DNA from: M3007 sp031373665
GTDB taxonomy: Bacteria > Bacteroidota > Bacteroidia > Chitinophagales > Saprospiraceae
NCBI GenBank assembly: GCA_031373665.1
Contig: JANMMZ010000058.1
Location: 37,689 to 101,688, forward strand
DNA length: 64,000 bases
Reading direction: 5' to 3'
The translations under genes were made by a program, and so were the position numbers. How positions within the stretch are numbered: the stretch's first letter is position 1; each line of letters starts with the position of its first letter. Positions 53,286-62,862 of the stretch are shown piece by piece. The notes under the pieces were generated by a model, which was not told where the DNA came from, did no database searches, and saw nothing but the letters and a program-made list of their open reading frames with translations.

Positions 53286-53293
53286 CAAAAATA
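53286..53293 (-). promoter_or_regulatory. -7 element (TATTTTTG) of the POT transporter gene
   Basis: Minus-strand TATTTTTG matches TAnnTTTG, 23 bases upstream of the ATG at 53262. It is back to back with the yceI-type promoter at 53319. Confidence 0.45.
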
Positions 53294-53318
53294 CAGAGAT
53301 TCAACCATAAGTTATGTT

Positions 53319-53326
53319 TACTTTTG
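53319..53326 (+). promoter_or_regulatory. -7 element (TACTTTTG) of the YceI-like gene
   Basis: Exact TAnnTTTG match 53 bases upstream of the ATG at 53380. The upstream ATG at 53314 lies before this element and is therefore not transcribed as a start codon. Confidence 0.5.
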
Positions 53327-53379
53327 CATTTTTAAATTTATTACCTTCCAACACTCACTCAGACACTTATCCATTTTTT

Positions 53380-54060
53380 ATGACTACTTCAAATATCAAA
53401 GCATCTTTTGCTTGTTTTTTAGGTGTTTTGTCGCTTTTTGCTTGCAAAAACGACCCTAAACCTATTGACCCCAATACCCCTAAAATAGACACTATCCGGG
53501 TGGCTCCAGTGCCAACGGCAGGTGCTGCTACCTTCGCTATCACAGAAGGAACCGTCTTTTGGGCAGCCAAAAAAGCAACCGGCAGTGAACACACAGGGTC
53601 GGTTACGATCGAGAATGGTGGGGAATTCATCGTCAATCAAGGCAAGGTGTTGAGCGGATTGGCTTCGATAAACATGAATACCATCGCGGTGACGGATATC
53701 AAAGATCCCGGCGAACGCCGCGAGTTAGAGTCGCACTTAAAGGATTCCGATTTTTTTGACGTGGCCAAATTTCCCAAAGGGGAAATCAAGTTTTCGGAGG
53801 TATTACCCAGCAATATTCCAGAATTCAATTGGGTGATTACTTGCAACCTTACCATGAAAGGAAAAACCAATCCAGTAAATATTCCAGTGAAGATCACCGT
53901 AAACGGCAATGAATTAATTGCTGAGTCTCCCACTTTTGCGATCAATCGCACCCAGTGGGGGATTAACTTTCAGTCGGGTATCCTAGGTACCGTAAAAGAC
54001 AAATTAATAGAAGATATGGTGCGCCTTTCTTTGAAATTGAAGGCTAAGAAGAAGCAGTAA
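53380..54060 (+). CDS. YceI-family lipoprotein
   Basis: From the ATG at 53380 the protein has 226 residues with a lipoprotein signal: MTTSNIKASFACFLGVLSLF-ACKN, lipidated Cys22. The mature part is a YceI lipocalin-like barrel: AITEGTVFWAAKKATGSEHT, GSVTIENGGEFIVNQGKVLS, DSDFFDVAKFPKGEIKFSEV and FAINRTQWGINFQSG. YceI barrels bind isoprenoid or other lipids in the periplasm. A shared terminator follows at 54131-54166. Confidence 0.9.
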   Translation: MTTSNIKASFACFLGVLSLFACKNDPKPIDPNTPKIDTIRVAPVPTAGAATFAITEGTVFWAAKKATGSEHTGSVTIENGGEFIVNQGKVLSGLASINMNTIAVTDIKDPGERRELESHLKDSDFFDVAKFPKGEIKFSEVLPSNIPEFNWVITCNLTMKGKTNPVNIPVKITVNGNELIAESPTFAINRTQWGINFQSGILGTVKDKLIEDMVRLSLKLKAKKKQ

Positions 54061-54130
54061 TATTTGGCAGGGCTTCCATATAAAATCTGTTTTTGAAAGC
54101 CGAATTAGGACTGTTACGATGCACAATACA

Positions 54131-54166
54131 ACAAAAGCCACTCCGCAACAACGGAGTGGCTTTTGT
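54131..54166. terminator. Two-way intrinsic terminator
   Basis: ACAAAAGCCACTCCG and CGGAGTGGCTTTTGT form a perfect 15-bp stem with a six-base loop (CAACAA). Each side carries a short T-run, so it can end both the YceI-like gene and the convergent T9SS cargo gene. Confidence 0.85.
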
Positions 54167-54196
54167 ATATGTAACTAGGTTGAAGAAAACAATTTC

Positions 54197-55267
54197 TTAC
54201 AACTTACGGAATTGCTCCGTCACTGTTTGGCGACCATTGGTTACCCGTAGCACATAAGTACCAGTGGTGAGTACATTCACTTCCAAATTCAACTCAATAG
54301 ATTCTGCACTTACTTCACCCGTCAATACCAACCGACCCATCTGATCATATATCTCATAGCGGCCAGCCTCGTTTGTAGGTTCTTCAAACCGTACTTTCAA
54401 TAGATCTGCCGCTGGAGAAGGAGATACTACAAAAGTAGTCGTATGACCCATCATAACGGATACTACGCCGCTGTAAGCACTGGTGCCGTCAAAATCTACC
54501 TGCCTCAAGCGGTAGTAATTGATGCCTTTGAGGGGCTGAGCGTCAGTGTAGGTGTAGTCTTGTTTTTCGTTGGTGGTACCACTGCCAGTTACTCGGCCTA
54601 TTTCTGTGAAAGTCGCGCCATCATTGCTGCGCTCTATGCTGAAATAGGCGTTGTCGCGCTCTGAAGCGGTGGTGAAGGTAAGGAGGGTGGTGGCAATATT
54701 GATATTTTTTACTCCGAAACTTACAAGATCAATAGGTAGTAGCGTACATGACGCTGGTATTGATACAATGTTATCGGATGTAGTAGTACCATCCCAGTTA
54801 TCAAAATTTCCATTATCAATAGCACCTGGTATGCCAGCTATTGAGCTTGAGCTAGTGCCATCACCAAAAACAACAGCGTGACAAATATTTGTAACATTTA
54901 CAGTGCCCGAAGGATTTACACTTGTAATATATATCTCTTCATCACCTGTGCTTAAAGGAAGCACTGTACCAGAAGAAGTTCCACAGGTCGCAGTTGTGCC
55001 TGATAACAGAATTGTACTGCCACTTGCTACGCCTCCAGCGGGAGCTGTCCATGAAATTATATTTTCACCTGAATTAAATGATGTCCCATCCCATTCGTTG
55101 TCAGTAAGAAAGAAAACCGTTCCACCTGGAATGTTTGCTGTTGCTAACAGTCTAATCTGATCAGGATTATCAGAATTGTAACCATTTATTTGTAAACCAC
55201 TACATTGAGCACTAAGATAACAAATAAAAGAAAATGAAGAGAAAATCGAAAATAATAATTTTTTCAT
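54197..55267 (-). CDS. T9SS cargo protein with N-terminal lamin-tail-like domain
   Basis: The protein has 356 residues with a signal peptide (MKKLLFSIFSSFSFICYLSA). The N-terminal part (about 21-180) contains LQINGYNSDNPDQIRLLATA, GGTVFFLTDNEWDGTSFNSG and EEIYITSVNPSG, a beta pattern like lamin-tail domains. After it comes the shared module (ASERDNAYFSIERSNDGATF, then NYYRLRQVDFDGTSAYSG). A type A T9SS sorting domain ends it (VSPSPAADLLKVRFEEPTNE, then GRQTVTEQFRKL). It is therefore exported to the cell surface. Function beyond surface exposure is unknown. Two paralogues follow upstream at 55681 and 57149. Confidence 0.8.
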   Translation of the reverse strand: MKKLLFSIFSSFSFICYLSAQCSGLQINGYNSDNPDQIRLLATANIPGGTVFFLTDNEWDGTSFNSGENIISWTAPAGGVASGSTILLSGTTATCGTSSGTVLPLSTGDEEIYITSVNPSGTVNVTNICHAVVFGDGTSSSSIAGIPGAIDNGNFDNWDGTTTSDNIVSIPASCTLLPIDLVSFGVKNINIATTLLTFTTASERDNAYFSIERSNDGATFTEIGRVTGSGTTNEKQDYTYTDAQPLKGINYYRLRQVDFDGTSAYSGVVSVMMGHTTTFVVSPSPAADLLKVRFEEPTNEAGRYEIYDQMGRLVLTGEVSAESIELNLEVNVLTTGTYVLRVTNGRQTVTEQFRKL

Positions 55268-55680
55268 AATGTGAGTTGAAACTTGAGTAAATATAATAAA
55301 TAAACGTAAAAATTAAGACACCCCAAAACGATACTTTTGGTAACTAAGGCATTGAAGAATCACTGGAATATATTCATCGAATATTTATGTAAAACTAAAA
55401 TGAGTGACATATATCTCTGTATGAAATTATACATGACATAAAACTTAATAACCGCATACAAAGGTACACCCCCTCAACCTCTCACCCCCCTGTAAACTAC
55501 GTTAAGATTATGTAAAGTAACAAGACAAATTCATTTTTAGGCTAAAATTGGAAAACTTGTCCTGAGATCGCTGCACAAGCCAGGCTTTGAGTTGCAATAA
55601 GAAATGTCGCCAATCTTTAGTGATGGATTTGAGTCGTGAGATTTCGGAAGTTCTAAAAACCTCCGAAATCTTGGCACTAC
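55268..55680. other. 413-base A+T-rich spacer with one hairpin
   Basis: No gene is visible. The only structure I see is an inverted repeat at 55640-55670 (GATTTCGGA ... TCCGAAATC) about ten bases after the stop of the T9SS gene at 55681, with no T-run after it. The rest probably holds the promoter and leader of the gene at 54197-55267, but I find no clear TAnnTTTG there. Confidence 0.4.
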
Positions 55681-56937
55681 TTATTGTTTATAGAACTGCT
55701 CCGATACCGTCTCACGGCCATTGGTCATTCTAAGTATGTAGATTCCTGTTATTAAGGTATATACGTCCAAATTCAACTCATTGGATTCTGCACCTACTTC
55801 ACCTGTCAATACCAACTGACCCATTTGGTCAAATACCTCATAGCAGCCAGCCTCGGTTGTGGATTCTTCAAACCGCACCTTCAATAGATCCGCCGCAGGA
55901 GAAGGTGATACTGAAAAAGTACCAAGGCGTCCCATCACAACAGATACCACATTACTATAAGTGCTAGTGCCATCAAAATCCACCTGCTTTAAACGGTAGT
56001 AGTTGATACCTTTCAGGGGCTGAGCATCGGTGTAGGTATAGTCCTGTTTTTCAATGGTGGTACCGCTGCCTGTTACTCGGCCTATTTCGGAGAAAGTCGC
56101 GCCATCATTGCTACGCTCTATGCTGAAGTAGTCGTTGTTGCGCTCGGTAGCGGTGGTGAAGGAGAGTAGAGGAGCGTTTTGGACGATGGTTACATCAAAA
56201 TTTGCTAGTTCGATGGGCAATCCAGATTCAGCACTAAAAGAAAAATTGTCAAATGTAATGGTGCCAAACCCATCAATATAGTTAAGTTTTAGGTCTGTAA
56301 GGGATACTGAACCAGTAGCTGGGTTCATTTCATTGAATACGATGGAGTTTTCTACCCAAACGTCACTTTTATCATTGGCAACCGTTTGTATAGACCCATC
56401 TGGAGCCATATAACTTTGGGTAGATCCGCTATTGTTGATCCACCATGTGACAGGTTGTTCGCCGCTAAAACTAGCAGAATTAGTGCTGCTGGCTATATTA
56501 CGCAATTGAAAATTATCGCTGCTGGTTAAGTTTATCCCGATACGGGTATGCACACTTGTATTCGCGGGAATACCAGTTCCATTGGTGAAACCTGAACCAA
56601 TACGAAGAATAGCACCAGACACTTGAGGTGTTGTTACGGTAGGCACTGCGAGATCAAATACAATTTTAAGCAGTGTTGGTTCTGGGGAAAAATCAGCAGT
56701 GCGAGTAATAAAACAGCCATTACCTGAGGTACGTGCAAGTTCCAATTTGCCAGAGACGATCGCTACTGAACTGCCAGAACCAGAACTGGTTATTTCTGTA
56801 AATTGCCCGTTGTCTGGGGAAGCACTTACGTAATCTGCTATGACCGATGATGATGAAAAATCCTGAATAAGTAACTGCGAAAGCGCTGTGTAACTGGTTA
56901 TTAATACAAAAAAAATAGTGCAAATAGTCTGTTTCAT
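55681..56937 (-). CDS. T9SS cargo protein with jelly-roll-like N-terminal domain
   Basis: I prefer the ATG at 56937, which begins the signal peptide MKQTICTIFFVLITSYTALS; 56994 would add 19 basic residues ahead of it. The 418-residue protein has an N-terminal beta-sandwich of about 230 residues (ADYVSASPDNGQFTEITSSG, LLKIVFDLAVPTVTTPQVSG, ITFDNFSFS), like laminin-G or carbohydrate-binding folds. The shared module (RNNDYFSIERSNDGATFSEI ... NYYRLKQVDFDGTSTYSN) follows, then the T9SS sorting domain (VSPSPAADLLKVRFEEST). Its ligand is unknown. Confidence 0.8.
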   Translation of the reverse strand: MKQTICTIFFVLITSYTALSQLLIQDFSSSSVIADYVSASPDNGQFTEITSSGSGSSVAIVSGKLELARTSGNGCFITRTADFSPEPTLLKIVFDLAVPTVTTPQVSGAILRIGSGFTNGTGIPANTSVHTRIGINLTSSDNFQLRNIASSTNSASFSGEQPVTWWINNSGSTQSYMAPDGSIQTVANDKSDVWVENSIVFNEMNPATGSVSLTDLKLNYIDGFGTITFDNFSFSAESGLPIELANFDVTIVQNAPLLSFTTATERNNDYFSIERSNDGATFSEIGRVTGSGTTIEKQDYTYTDAQPLKGINYYRLKQVDFDGTSTYSNVVSVVMGRLGTFSVSPSPAADLLKVRFEESTTEAGCYEVFDQMGQLVLTGEVGAESNELNLDVYTLITGIYILRMTNGRETVSEQFYKQ

Positions 56938-57045
56938 ATCGATGTTTTTTAAAATAAAAAAGAGGCGCAAAGTTCTTTCCCTATCACCAGACATCTCGGA
57001 TTTTTACATTAAGTAATGGTGAATTATCGATCCCACACGATACAA

Positions 57046-57082
57046 AAAAAGCCGCTCTGGGTCTATCCCAAAGCGGCTTTTT
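57046..57082 (-). terminator. Intrinsic terminator
   Basis: AAAAAGCCGCTCTGGG (57046-57061) and CCCAAAGCGGCTTTTT (57067-57082) form a 16-bp stem with one mismatch and a five-base loop. It lies about 70 bases past the stop of the gene at 57149 and has an A-run on the left that becomes a T-run for the minus-strand transcript. Confidence 0.8.
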
Positions 57083-57148
57083 ACATATAATATATTCAAG
57101 TCCTTTCACATCTATCCTTAAAATATCTGCTGCAGGATGTACATATTG

Positions 57149-58246
57149 TTACTGTTTTCTAAACTGTTGGGTCAACACCACTTGATCCGCAGTCACGCGC
57201 AACACATAAGCACCTTGAGTAAAAGTAGAAACAGGTATGCTGTAATCCAGTTGCTCCGCAGCGAAAATACCTTCGCTCAATATACGACCCGTCATGTCCA
57301 TAATCTGCCATGGTGCATCCGTAGCAAGACTCTCTTTGAGGCGGACTGTGACAGTCTCAGATGCAGGTGTTGGAAAGATCACAACAGTACCCGCTTTTCC
57401 GAATTTAACATTGACAACATTGCTAAATGTGAACTTGCCATCAAAATCCACCTGCTTCAAGCGGTAGTAGTTGATTCCTTTGAACGGCTGAGCATCGGTA
57501 TAAATATAGTCTTGTTTTTCAATGGTGGTGCCGCTGCCTGTTACTCGGCCTATTTCGGAGAAAGTCGCACCATCATTGCTGCGCTCTATACTGAAGTAGG
57601 CGTTGTCGCGCTCTGAAGCGGTGGTGAAGTTAAGGATGGCCGTTGTTGCCGTTGGCTTGGCCTCGAAGGAGGTTAGGGTGATGGGTAGTAGTACCCCAGA
57701 AACACTTAGGTTGTCAAGTCTTAGATTTCCATTGGTGTTACTGGCATTAAAAAAGTAAACTCTGAACGTAACTGGTACTCCTGTTGCAGCCATAGTGATC
57801 GCAATAGATGAGGTAGAGCAAGTATTGTTTGCAATACCTGTACCCGAACCAATATCAGAGGCATATCCATCAATACTATATCGAATACTAAAATCATCAG
57901 GCCCATTGTTCCCTCTACGAGCCACAAAATCAATGGTCGTAATGTCCATTGTGGATCCAACTGGGGTTAGGGTGAATTCCCAGTAATCATCAATACCTGG
58001 ACTAGCACTAGTGGTATATCCATCGGAAGTATAGGCTTGTCCACATCCACCACCTGGGCTTTGATTGCCTAAATTAGTTACACCGCTCCCAAAAGAAATA
58101 TTGCTTTCAGTAAGATTGTTACTTAACGTGGTAGGTGCAAGTGCTGTATTGTCAGTAGCATCAAAGTTCCAAGCGACGATCTGGGCGGAAAGATTGAGTG
58201 TCAGGAAGAGGAAAAAAGGAATTAGGGAAAAAATTTGTTTGCACAT
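57149..58246 (-). CDS. T9SS cargo protein with beta-sandwich N-terminal domain
   Basis: The protein has 365 residues with a signal peptide (KQIFSLIPFFLFLTLNLSAQ). The N-terminal 170 residues (IVAWNFDATDNTALAPTTLS, CGQAYTSDGYTTSASPGIDD, NLRLDNLSVSG) look like a beta-sandwich with a conserved-looking tail. The shared module (ASERDNAYFSIERSNDGATF ... NYYRLKQVDFDGKFTFSN) is nearly identical to that of the other two T9SS proteins, and the T9SS sorting domain ends it (VIFPTPASETVTVRLKES, TQGAYVLRVTADQVVLTQ). No enzyme motif is visible. It is followed by its own terminator. Confidence 0.8.
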   Translation of the reverse strand: MCKQIFSLIPFFLFLTLNLSAQIVAWNFDATDNTALAPTTLSNNLTESNISFGSGVTNLGNQSPGGGCGQAYTSDGYTTSASPGIDDYWEFTLTPVGSTMDITTIDFVARRGNNGPDDFSIRYSIDGYASDIGSGTGIANNTCSTSSIAITMAATGVPVTFRVYFFNASNTNGNLRLDNLSVSGVLLPITLTSFEAKPTATTAILNFTTASERDNAYFSIERSNDGATFSEIGRVTGSGTTIEKQDYIYTDAQPFKGINYYRLKQVDFDGKFTFSNVVNVKFGKAGTVVIFPTPASETVTVRLKESLATDAPWQIMDMTGRILSEGIFAAEQLDYSIPVSTFTQGAYVLRVTADQVVLTQQFRKQ

Positions 58247-58411
58247 AAGTGAATCAAATTAAAGGTAAAAAAAGTAAAAGTTTAACAAGGCAGGAGGACG
58301 TAAAAGGGAAAAATATTGTTTGTTAGATCAATCTTCAATACAAAGGTAAGTAATTATAACTTAAATGTTAATTAAATATTGTTTTTAGGTTAATATTATT
58401 TAAATTATAGC

Positions 58412-58447
58412 ACAAAAGCCACCCCGACAAGTCGAGATGGCTTTTGT
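58412..58447 (-). terminator. Intrinsic terminator of the susCD operon
   Basis: ACAAAAGCCA ... TGGCTTTTGT with an inner CCCGAC/GTCGAG part gives a stem of about 15 bp. The A-run on the left reads as T-run on the minus strand. It lies about 95 bases after the stop of the SusD-like gene. Confidence 0.7.
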
Positions 58448-58541
58448 TTTGCCAATTAATGAATTGTTAATGCTATAAATTACTCACTGATTGGGCGCGG
58501 AAATGACTCCCAAAACGATCAATAGGTAATAGACCAATCAA

Positions 58542-59867
58542 TTACAGCTCTTGCAATGGTACAGGGAAAAACTCATGTACGATATCGCCAGTGCGGTCTC
58601 TCGGTAATTGACCTAGGCGACCGAGGCGGCGCATATCTAACCAGTAATGGCCTTCACCAAAGAGTGAATAACGACGTTGCTTCACCACTTCATCCAACAA
58701 AGCAGCATCAGTAGTGGCGCCACCGTAATCAGCCAAACCAGCGGCATTGCGCACCTTATTGATGGCTGCCACAGAGGCAGCATTGTCAGATCCTATGTTG
58801 GCCTCCGCAGAGATCAACAACAGTTCTTCATTGCGAATGATGGATACCAATGCGGTAGGATCATCAAAAATTGCTACTTGCTGAGAACCGCTCAAGTCAT
58901 CCAAGGTTACTGGAATAGTAACCTCCATTGGGTCAAAATTGCGAATCTTTGAAGCAACACGCTGATCTCCCGCTTCGGCATCGGCGGGCCATGATGGATG
59001 CACGGTATAAACTTCTTTATCAGGTACTACGAAGAGCGGATTGCGCTCATCATTGCCACCCAAACCAAAAATATGGTAAACACCAGCACCCATATTGCCG
59101 TTCAAATCCAAAAATGATGCTCCCAAAGCAGCCCTAACTTTTGCCTTATCACCTTGGTACAAGGCAACGCGAGCAGCCAATGCACGGTTAAATTTGCTAA
59201 GGCTCGCTGGGGTATTGAACCCTGTAAAACCGCTAGATAGTTTGACCGCTAGCTCAGCACCAGCGCCAGTCAAAGCCGTATTGGCCTCATCTAACAATTG
59301 TGCGACACCTGCCATACCTGTTGTGTAGTCCACGAGTGGTCCTAGTTTAAGGGGATCATTTACATCCAATCGGCAAGACTTATGGCGATTTAAGATCAGC
59401 AAAAGGTTGTAAGCCTGTAAGGTTTTAGCATAGCCAATAATGCCGTTTTTCTGCGCATCGGTCAATCCAGCCCGCGATTTTGACGTTGCGTTAGCTAAGT
59501 TGATAGCATTACGGATAGATCGGTACTGAGTAGCCCAAGAACGGGTCGTTAAGAAACCATTGTTATCCAATGGTGCACCTTGTGCGCCCACCAACTCTCC
59601 AGTGAATCGAGGGTCGGTACCACGAAGATCATAGTACTCGCGCCCTACAATAGCGGTAGTCCAGTAGTAGTACTCCATATCGAAACGAAGAATCGCTTCG
59701 AGCCCGCTGGTAAGCAATTGTAAATCATCTAATGACGCACCTTCTTGCAAACTGCCAATGGTAGGTGCATTGGGATTAGGAATTGGATCTATATTGCAAG
59801 CAGGGGTAAACAACATCATCACAGATGCCATACCGCCAATAAGCAAAGATTTATTTATGAATTTCAT
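58542..59867 (-). CDS. SusD/RagB-family nutrient-uptake lipoprotein
   Basis: I start it at the ATG at 59867, which gives the lipoprotein signal MKFINKSLLIGGMASVMMLF-TPACN with Cys24 lipidated; 59927 would add 20 residues before it. The 441-residue protein is helical (TPR-like) with ASLDDLQLLTSGLEAILRF, SWATQYRSIRNAINLANAT, IIGYAKTLQAYNLLLILNRH and the C-terminal AAINKVRNAAGLADYGGATT ... LLDEVVKQRRYSLFGEGHYW, which are SusD marks. It captures ligand at the surface for the SusC transporter encoded 46 bases upstream. The ligand is not told by sequence; no carbohydrate-degrading gene is adjacent. Confidence 0.93.
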   Translation of the reverse strand: MKFINKSLLIGGMASVMMLFTPACNIDPIPNPNAPTIGSLQEGASLDDLQLLTSGLEAILRFDMEYYYWTTAIVGREYYDLRGTDPRFTGELVGAQGAPLDNNGFLTTRSWATQYRSIRNAINLANATSKSRAGLTDAQKNGIIGYAKTLQAYNLLLILNRHKSCRLDVNDPLKLGPLVDYTTGMAGVAQLLDEANTALTGAGAELAVKLSSGFTGFNTPASLSKFNRALAARVALYQGDKAKVRAALGASFLDLNGNMGAGVYHIFGLGGNDERNPLFVVPDKEVYTVHPSWPADAEAGDQRVASKIRNFDPMEVTIPVTLDDLSGSQQVAIFDDPTALVSIIRNEELLLISAEANIGSDNAASVAAINKVRNAAGLADYGGATTDAALLDEVVKQRRYSLFGEGHYWLDMRRLGRLGQLPRDRTGDIVHEFFPVPLQEL

Positions 59868-59913
59868 ATACTTTTTGTATTTTATGTATTTACTGATTGT
59901 TCTAATGTGTAGA

Positions 59914-62862
59914 TTAGAACGTGGCATTCACATGGAAATTAACAGTCCTAGCCGCTGGGAAAGGTGTTACTTCTACCGTGTTGGCCAATACGTTGTTTCC
60001 GAAATTAGATACCTCTGGGTCATAACTGTTATAAGTGAAAATATTGATCAAGTTGCGACCAGAAACACCAATGCGCAGTTTCACTTTATCTTTGGTTACC
60101 GAGGTTGGGAACGTATAAAACGCTCCAACTTCGCGCAAGCGGAAATAACCAGTGTCTTCAATCCAAGGGCCAGCATTACCAGCAAACCAAGTATTGGTAC
60201 GGTAATCTCCATTCACTTCTACGCCTGCTGGATCAAGGGTCTTATCATCATAATCCCATGTTAAGCCACCCAAATCATACAAAAGTGTAGAAAGGTTGAT
60301 ACCATCTCCACCTTTTTTGTAGTGTAGTAAGAAGTTAAAATCAAAATTGCCAAAAGCAATACTGTTGATTAATGAGGTATTGAAATCAGGTTCGGCATTA
60401 CCATATACTTTTAGTGGGCCTTCTTTGGTGGTACCTACTATTTGAGTGGCAGATTTACCTTGCTCAATACGGTATTGTCCCAAAGATGCTGCAAAACCAC
60501 CTACATTGAAAGCAGGCACATCCAAACGAGTCACTTCGCTCGTGTTTTTCCAGAAATTAATAACAGTGTTCCAAATAAACTTGCTGGTTTTAATGGGTGT
60601 GATGTCCAACGATAGTTCAATCCCTTTATTCACCAATGCACCTGCATTTTGTACTTGTGTGGTAAAGCCCGTAGAAGTAGGTACCTGCGCACGGATCAAG
60701 AGGTCGTCTATTTTCTTATTGTACAAAGTGATCGCAAGGTTGATTCTATTCTTCATGAAACTAAAATCAGCACCATATTCCAACTCTGACTGACGCTCAG
60801 GCTGAATATCACCATTGCCCAGAAGTGTGTTGGAGTACAAACCTGACTGAGTACCGATAGCAGCACCATCGAATAGAGAGAAACGGTCATTGAACCCTGG
60901 GAAACGACCAGATTGGCCGTAGGCTACGCGCAATTTTGCATTAGATACGGTATTATCAAGCGTCCAAAAGTCAAACTCGTGAAGATTAATTGCTAAGTTA
61001 GCCTTTGGATAATAGTACAACTTGTTGGCATCTCCATTGTTCGATGATTTGTCAGCACGGAAGCCTACCGTTGCAATAATCTGATCATTGAAAGTCATTT
61101 CCTCTTGGAAAGCAAGACCTTTGTCGCGAGAAACAGTCTCTACTTGAGCCACCGAAATATTCTTGGCTTGGCTTAGACTGGTTTGTGAACCATTCAATTG
61201 ATTACCAGTGGTTTGTACCTGATTTTGATCGAAGTCCAACTGCTGTACACCCAAAGAAGTGCGGAATGATGTTTTAGCACTCAAGAAATAAGAATGCACC
61301 AAAAATGCCTCCAAATTGGTGTTTTTATTAATGGTAGAAGTGCTTACTGCTACGCCTTGCAAACTACCCTCAGCACGGAAATATGACAATTGGCGCGGGA
61401 AAATAACAGTATTGCGCTGGGTATAATTGTCTAAGCCTCCGCGTAAAATCGCTTTTAAATTCGATTTATCAGTTGACTGTATCGTCCAAGTAGCCGTAGC
61501 ACCACCGATGTAACGATTGATTCCTTCGCGGTTGGTTACGGTATTTACTGTTTCCAATACGTTAGAGCCAACAGAGTTCAGCGCAGGGTAAATGCCATCT
61601 TCATTGGCTTGTAGTTTCTCCCAAGGTTTTGTAAATGCCAAAGCATAACCCACAGTGGTGTTGGTATTACTATTATTGAAGAAACCGCGATCTGCAGTGG
61701 TATTGGTAAAGAAATTCTGTACCGCTATCTCCAATTTATTAGTAAGACGATGTGTTGCGTTGATACGACCAGAGAAACGGTTGTAACCTGTGTTTGTAAC
61801 AATACCTGACTCATCCTTGTAGGTACTACCAATAAAGAACGTCGTGCGATCATCGCCACCAGCCACACTCAAACGAGTGGTGGATGCAATACCAGTATTG
61901 CCGTATAGTAGGTCTTCATAATCGGTGAGACCATCTTTTTCAAAACGAGCACGATCTGCTGCACCAAATACTTTCTCTACTTTGGCAGCATCCCAACCAC
62001 GGTCGCCCAAAAGGCGTGTGGCTTGGCTAAAACCAGTAGTTTGTGCCAAACTTACGCGGGTTTTACCGGCTTTACCTTTCTTAGTAGTGATAATAACCAC
62101 ACCACCAGCAGCACGTGAACCATAGATAGCCGCAGTAGATGCACCTTTCAAGATTTCGATAGACTCGATATCTTCTGGATCAATATCCGCAGCACGGTTA
62201 GAAGAGTCATCCTGATTGGATGCATTGCCACCAGCAGCAGCAGCAGACACAGCATTGGTACCAGAAGAAATGGTAGAGTTGTCCAAATATACACCGTCAA
62301 TGATGTATAGCGGCTGTTGATCAAGGAACAACGAAGTCACACCACGCATCCGGATAGACATACCACCACCTGGAGCACCAGAGTTAGAACGGATTTCAGC
62401 ACCTGTAAACTTACCGTACATAGCACCTTCCATCGTCTGCTGTGCGGTGACTCCAGTCAACTGCGCAGATGAAATGGATGCCACTGCATTCGCAGAGTTG
62501 GATCGCTTAACAGATGTTGCCAAACCGCTGATAATCACCTCATCCAAGCCGGCCAAGTCGTCTTCAAGCGTTATATCCGTCCGACTAGCGGCTGAACTTA
62601 CCTCAGCAGTAACATTTTTAAAACCTGTGTAAGAAAAAGACAGGCGGGCGGTAGTGCCCGGAATTTGAAGGCGGTAATTGCCGTCAACATCGGTCGTAGT
62701 ACCCAAAGTAGAGCCTACTACAACCACTGTAGCACCCGGCAATCCTTCTCCATTGGAATCAGTTACGCGGCCTGTGGCTGCAAACTGTGCCCTGGCTGCT
62801 TGCGCACCTACGAATAGGATGGCGAAGAGCATGAGGGTCTTTAGTAAACTTTTGTGCTTCAT
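59914..62862 (-). CDS. SusC/RagA-family TonB-linked outer-membrane transporter
   Basis: I start it at the ATG at 62862, giving the signal peptide HKSLLKTLMLFAILFVGAQA; 62916 would overlap the -7 element. The 982-residue protein has the carboxypeptidase-regulatory-like domain (FAATGRVTDSNGEGLPGATV, GTTTDVDGNYRLQIP), the plug (GAMYGKFTGAEIRSNSG, MSIRMRGVTSLFLDQQPLY, IEILKGASTAAIYGSRAAGG, VVIITTKKG), and a large beta barrel ending in NFHVNATF with a terminal Phe. It imports nutrient with TonB energy together with SusD. With 982 residues it is near the short end for the family. Confidence 0.94.
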   Translation of the reverse strand: MKHKSLLKTLMLFAILFVGAQAARAQFAATGRVTDSNGEGLPGATVVVVGSTLGTTTDVDGNYRLQIPGTTARLSFSYTGFKNVTAEVSSAASRTDITLEDDLAGLDEVIISGLATSVKRSNSANAVASISSAQLTGVTAQQTMEGAMYGKFTGAEIRSNSGAPGGGMSIRMRGVTSLFLDQQPLYIIDGVYLDNSTISSGTNAVSAAAAGGNASNQDDSSNRAADIDPEDIESIEILKGASTAAIYGSRAAGGVVIITTKKGKAGKTRVSLAQTTGFSQATRLLGDRGWDAAKVEKVFGAADRARFEKDGLTDYEDLLYGNTGIASTTRLSVAGGDDRTTFFIGSTYKDESGIVTNTGYNRFSGRINATHRLTNKLEIAVQNFFTNTTADRGFFNNSNTNTTVGYALAFTKPWEKLQANEDGIYPALNSVGSNVLETVNTVTNREGINRYIGGATATWTIQSTDKSNLKAILRGGLDNYTQRNTVIFPRQLSYFRAEGSLQGVAVSTSTINKNTNLEAFLVHSYFLSAKTSFRTSLGVQQLDFDQNQVQTTGNQLNGSQTSLSQAKNISVAQVETVSRDKGLAFQEEMTFNDQIIATVGFRADKSSNNGDANKLYYYPKANLAINLHEFDFWTLDNTVSNAKLRVAYGQSGRFPGFNDRFSLFDGAAIGTQSGLYSNTLLGNGDIQPERQSELEYGADFSFMKNRINLAITLYNKKIDDLLIRAQVPTSTGFTTQVQNAGALVNKGIELSLDITPIKTSKFIWNTVINFWKNTSEVTRLDVPAFNVGGFAASLGQYRIEQGKSATQIVGTTKEGPLKVYGNAEPDFNTSLINSIAFGNFDFNFLLHYKKGGDGINLSTLLYDLGGLTWDYDDKTLDPAGVEVNGDYRTNTWFAGNAGPWIEDTGYFRLREVGAFYTFPTSVTKDKVKLRIGVSGRNLINIFTYNSYDPEVSNFGNNVLANTVEVTPFPAARTVNFHVNATF

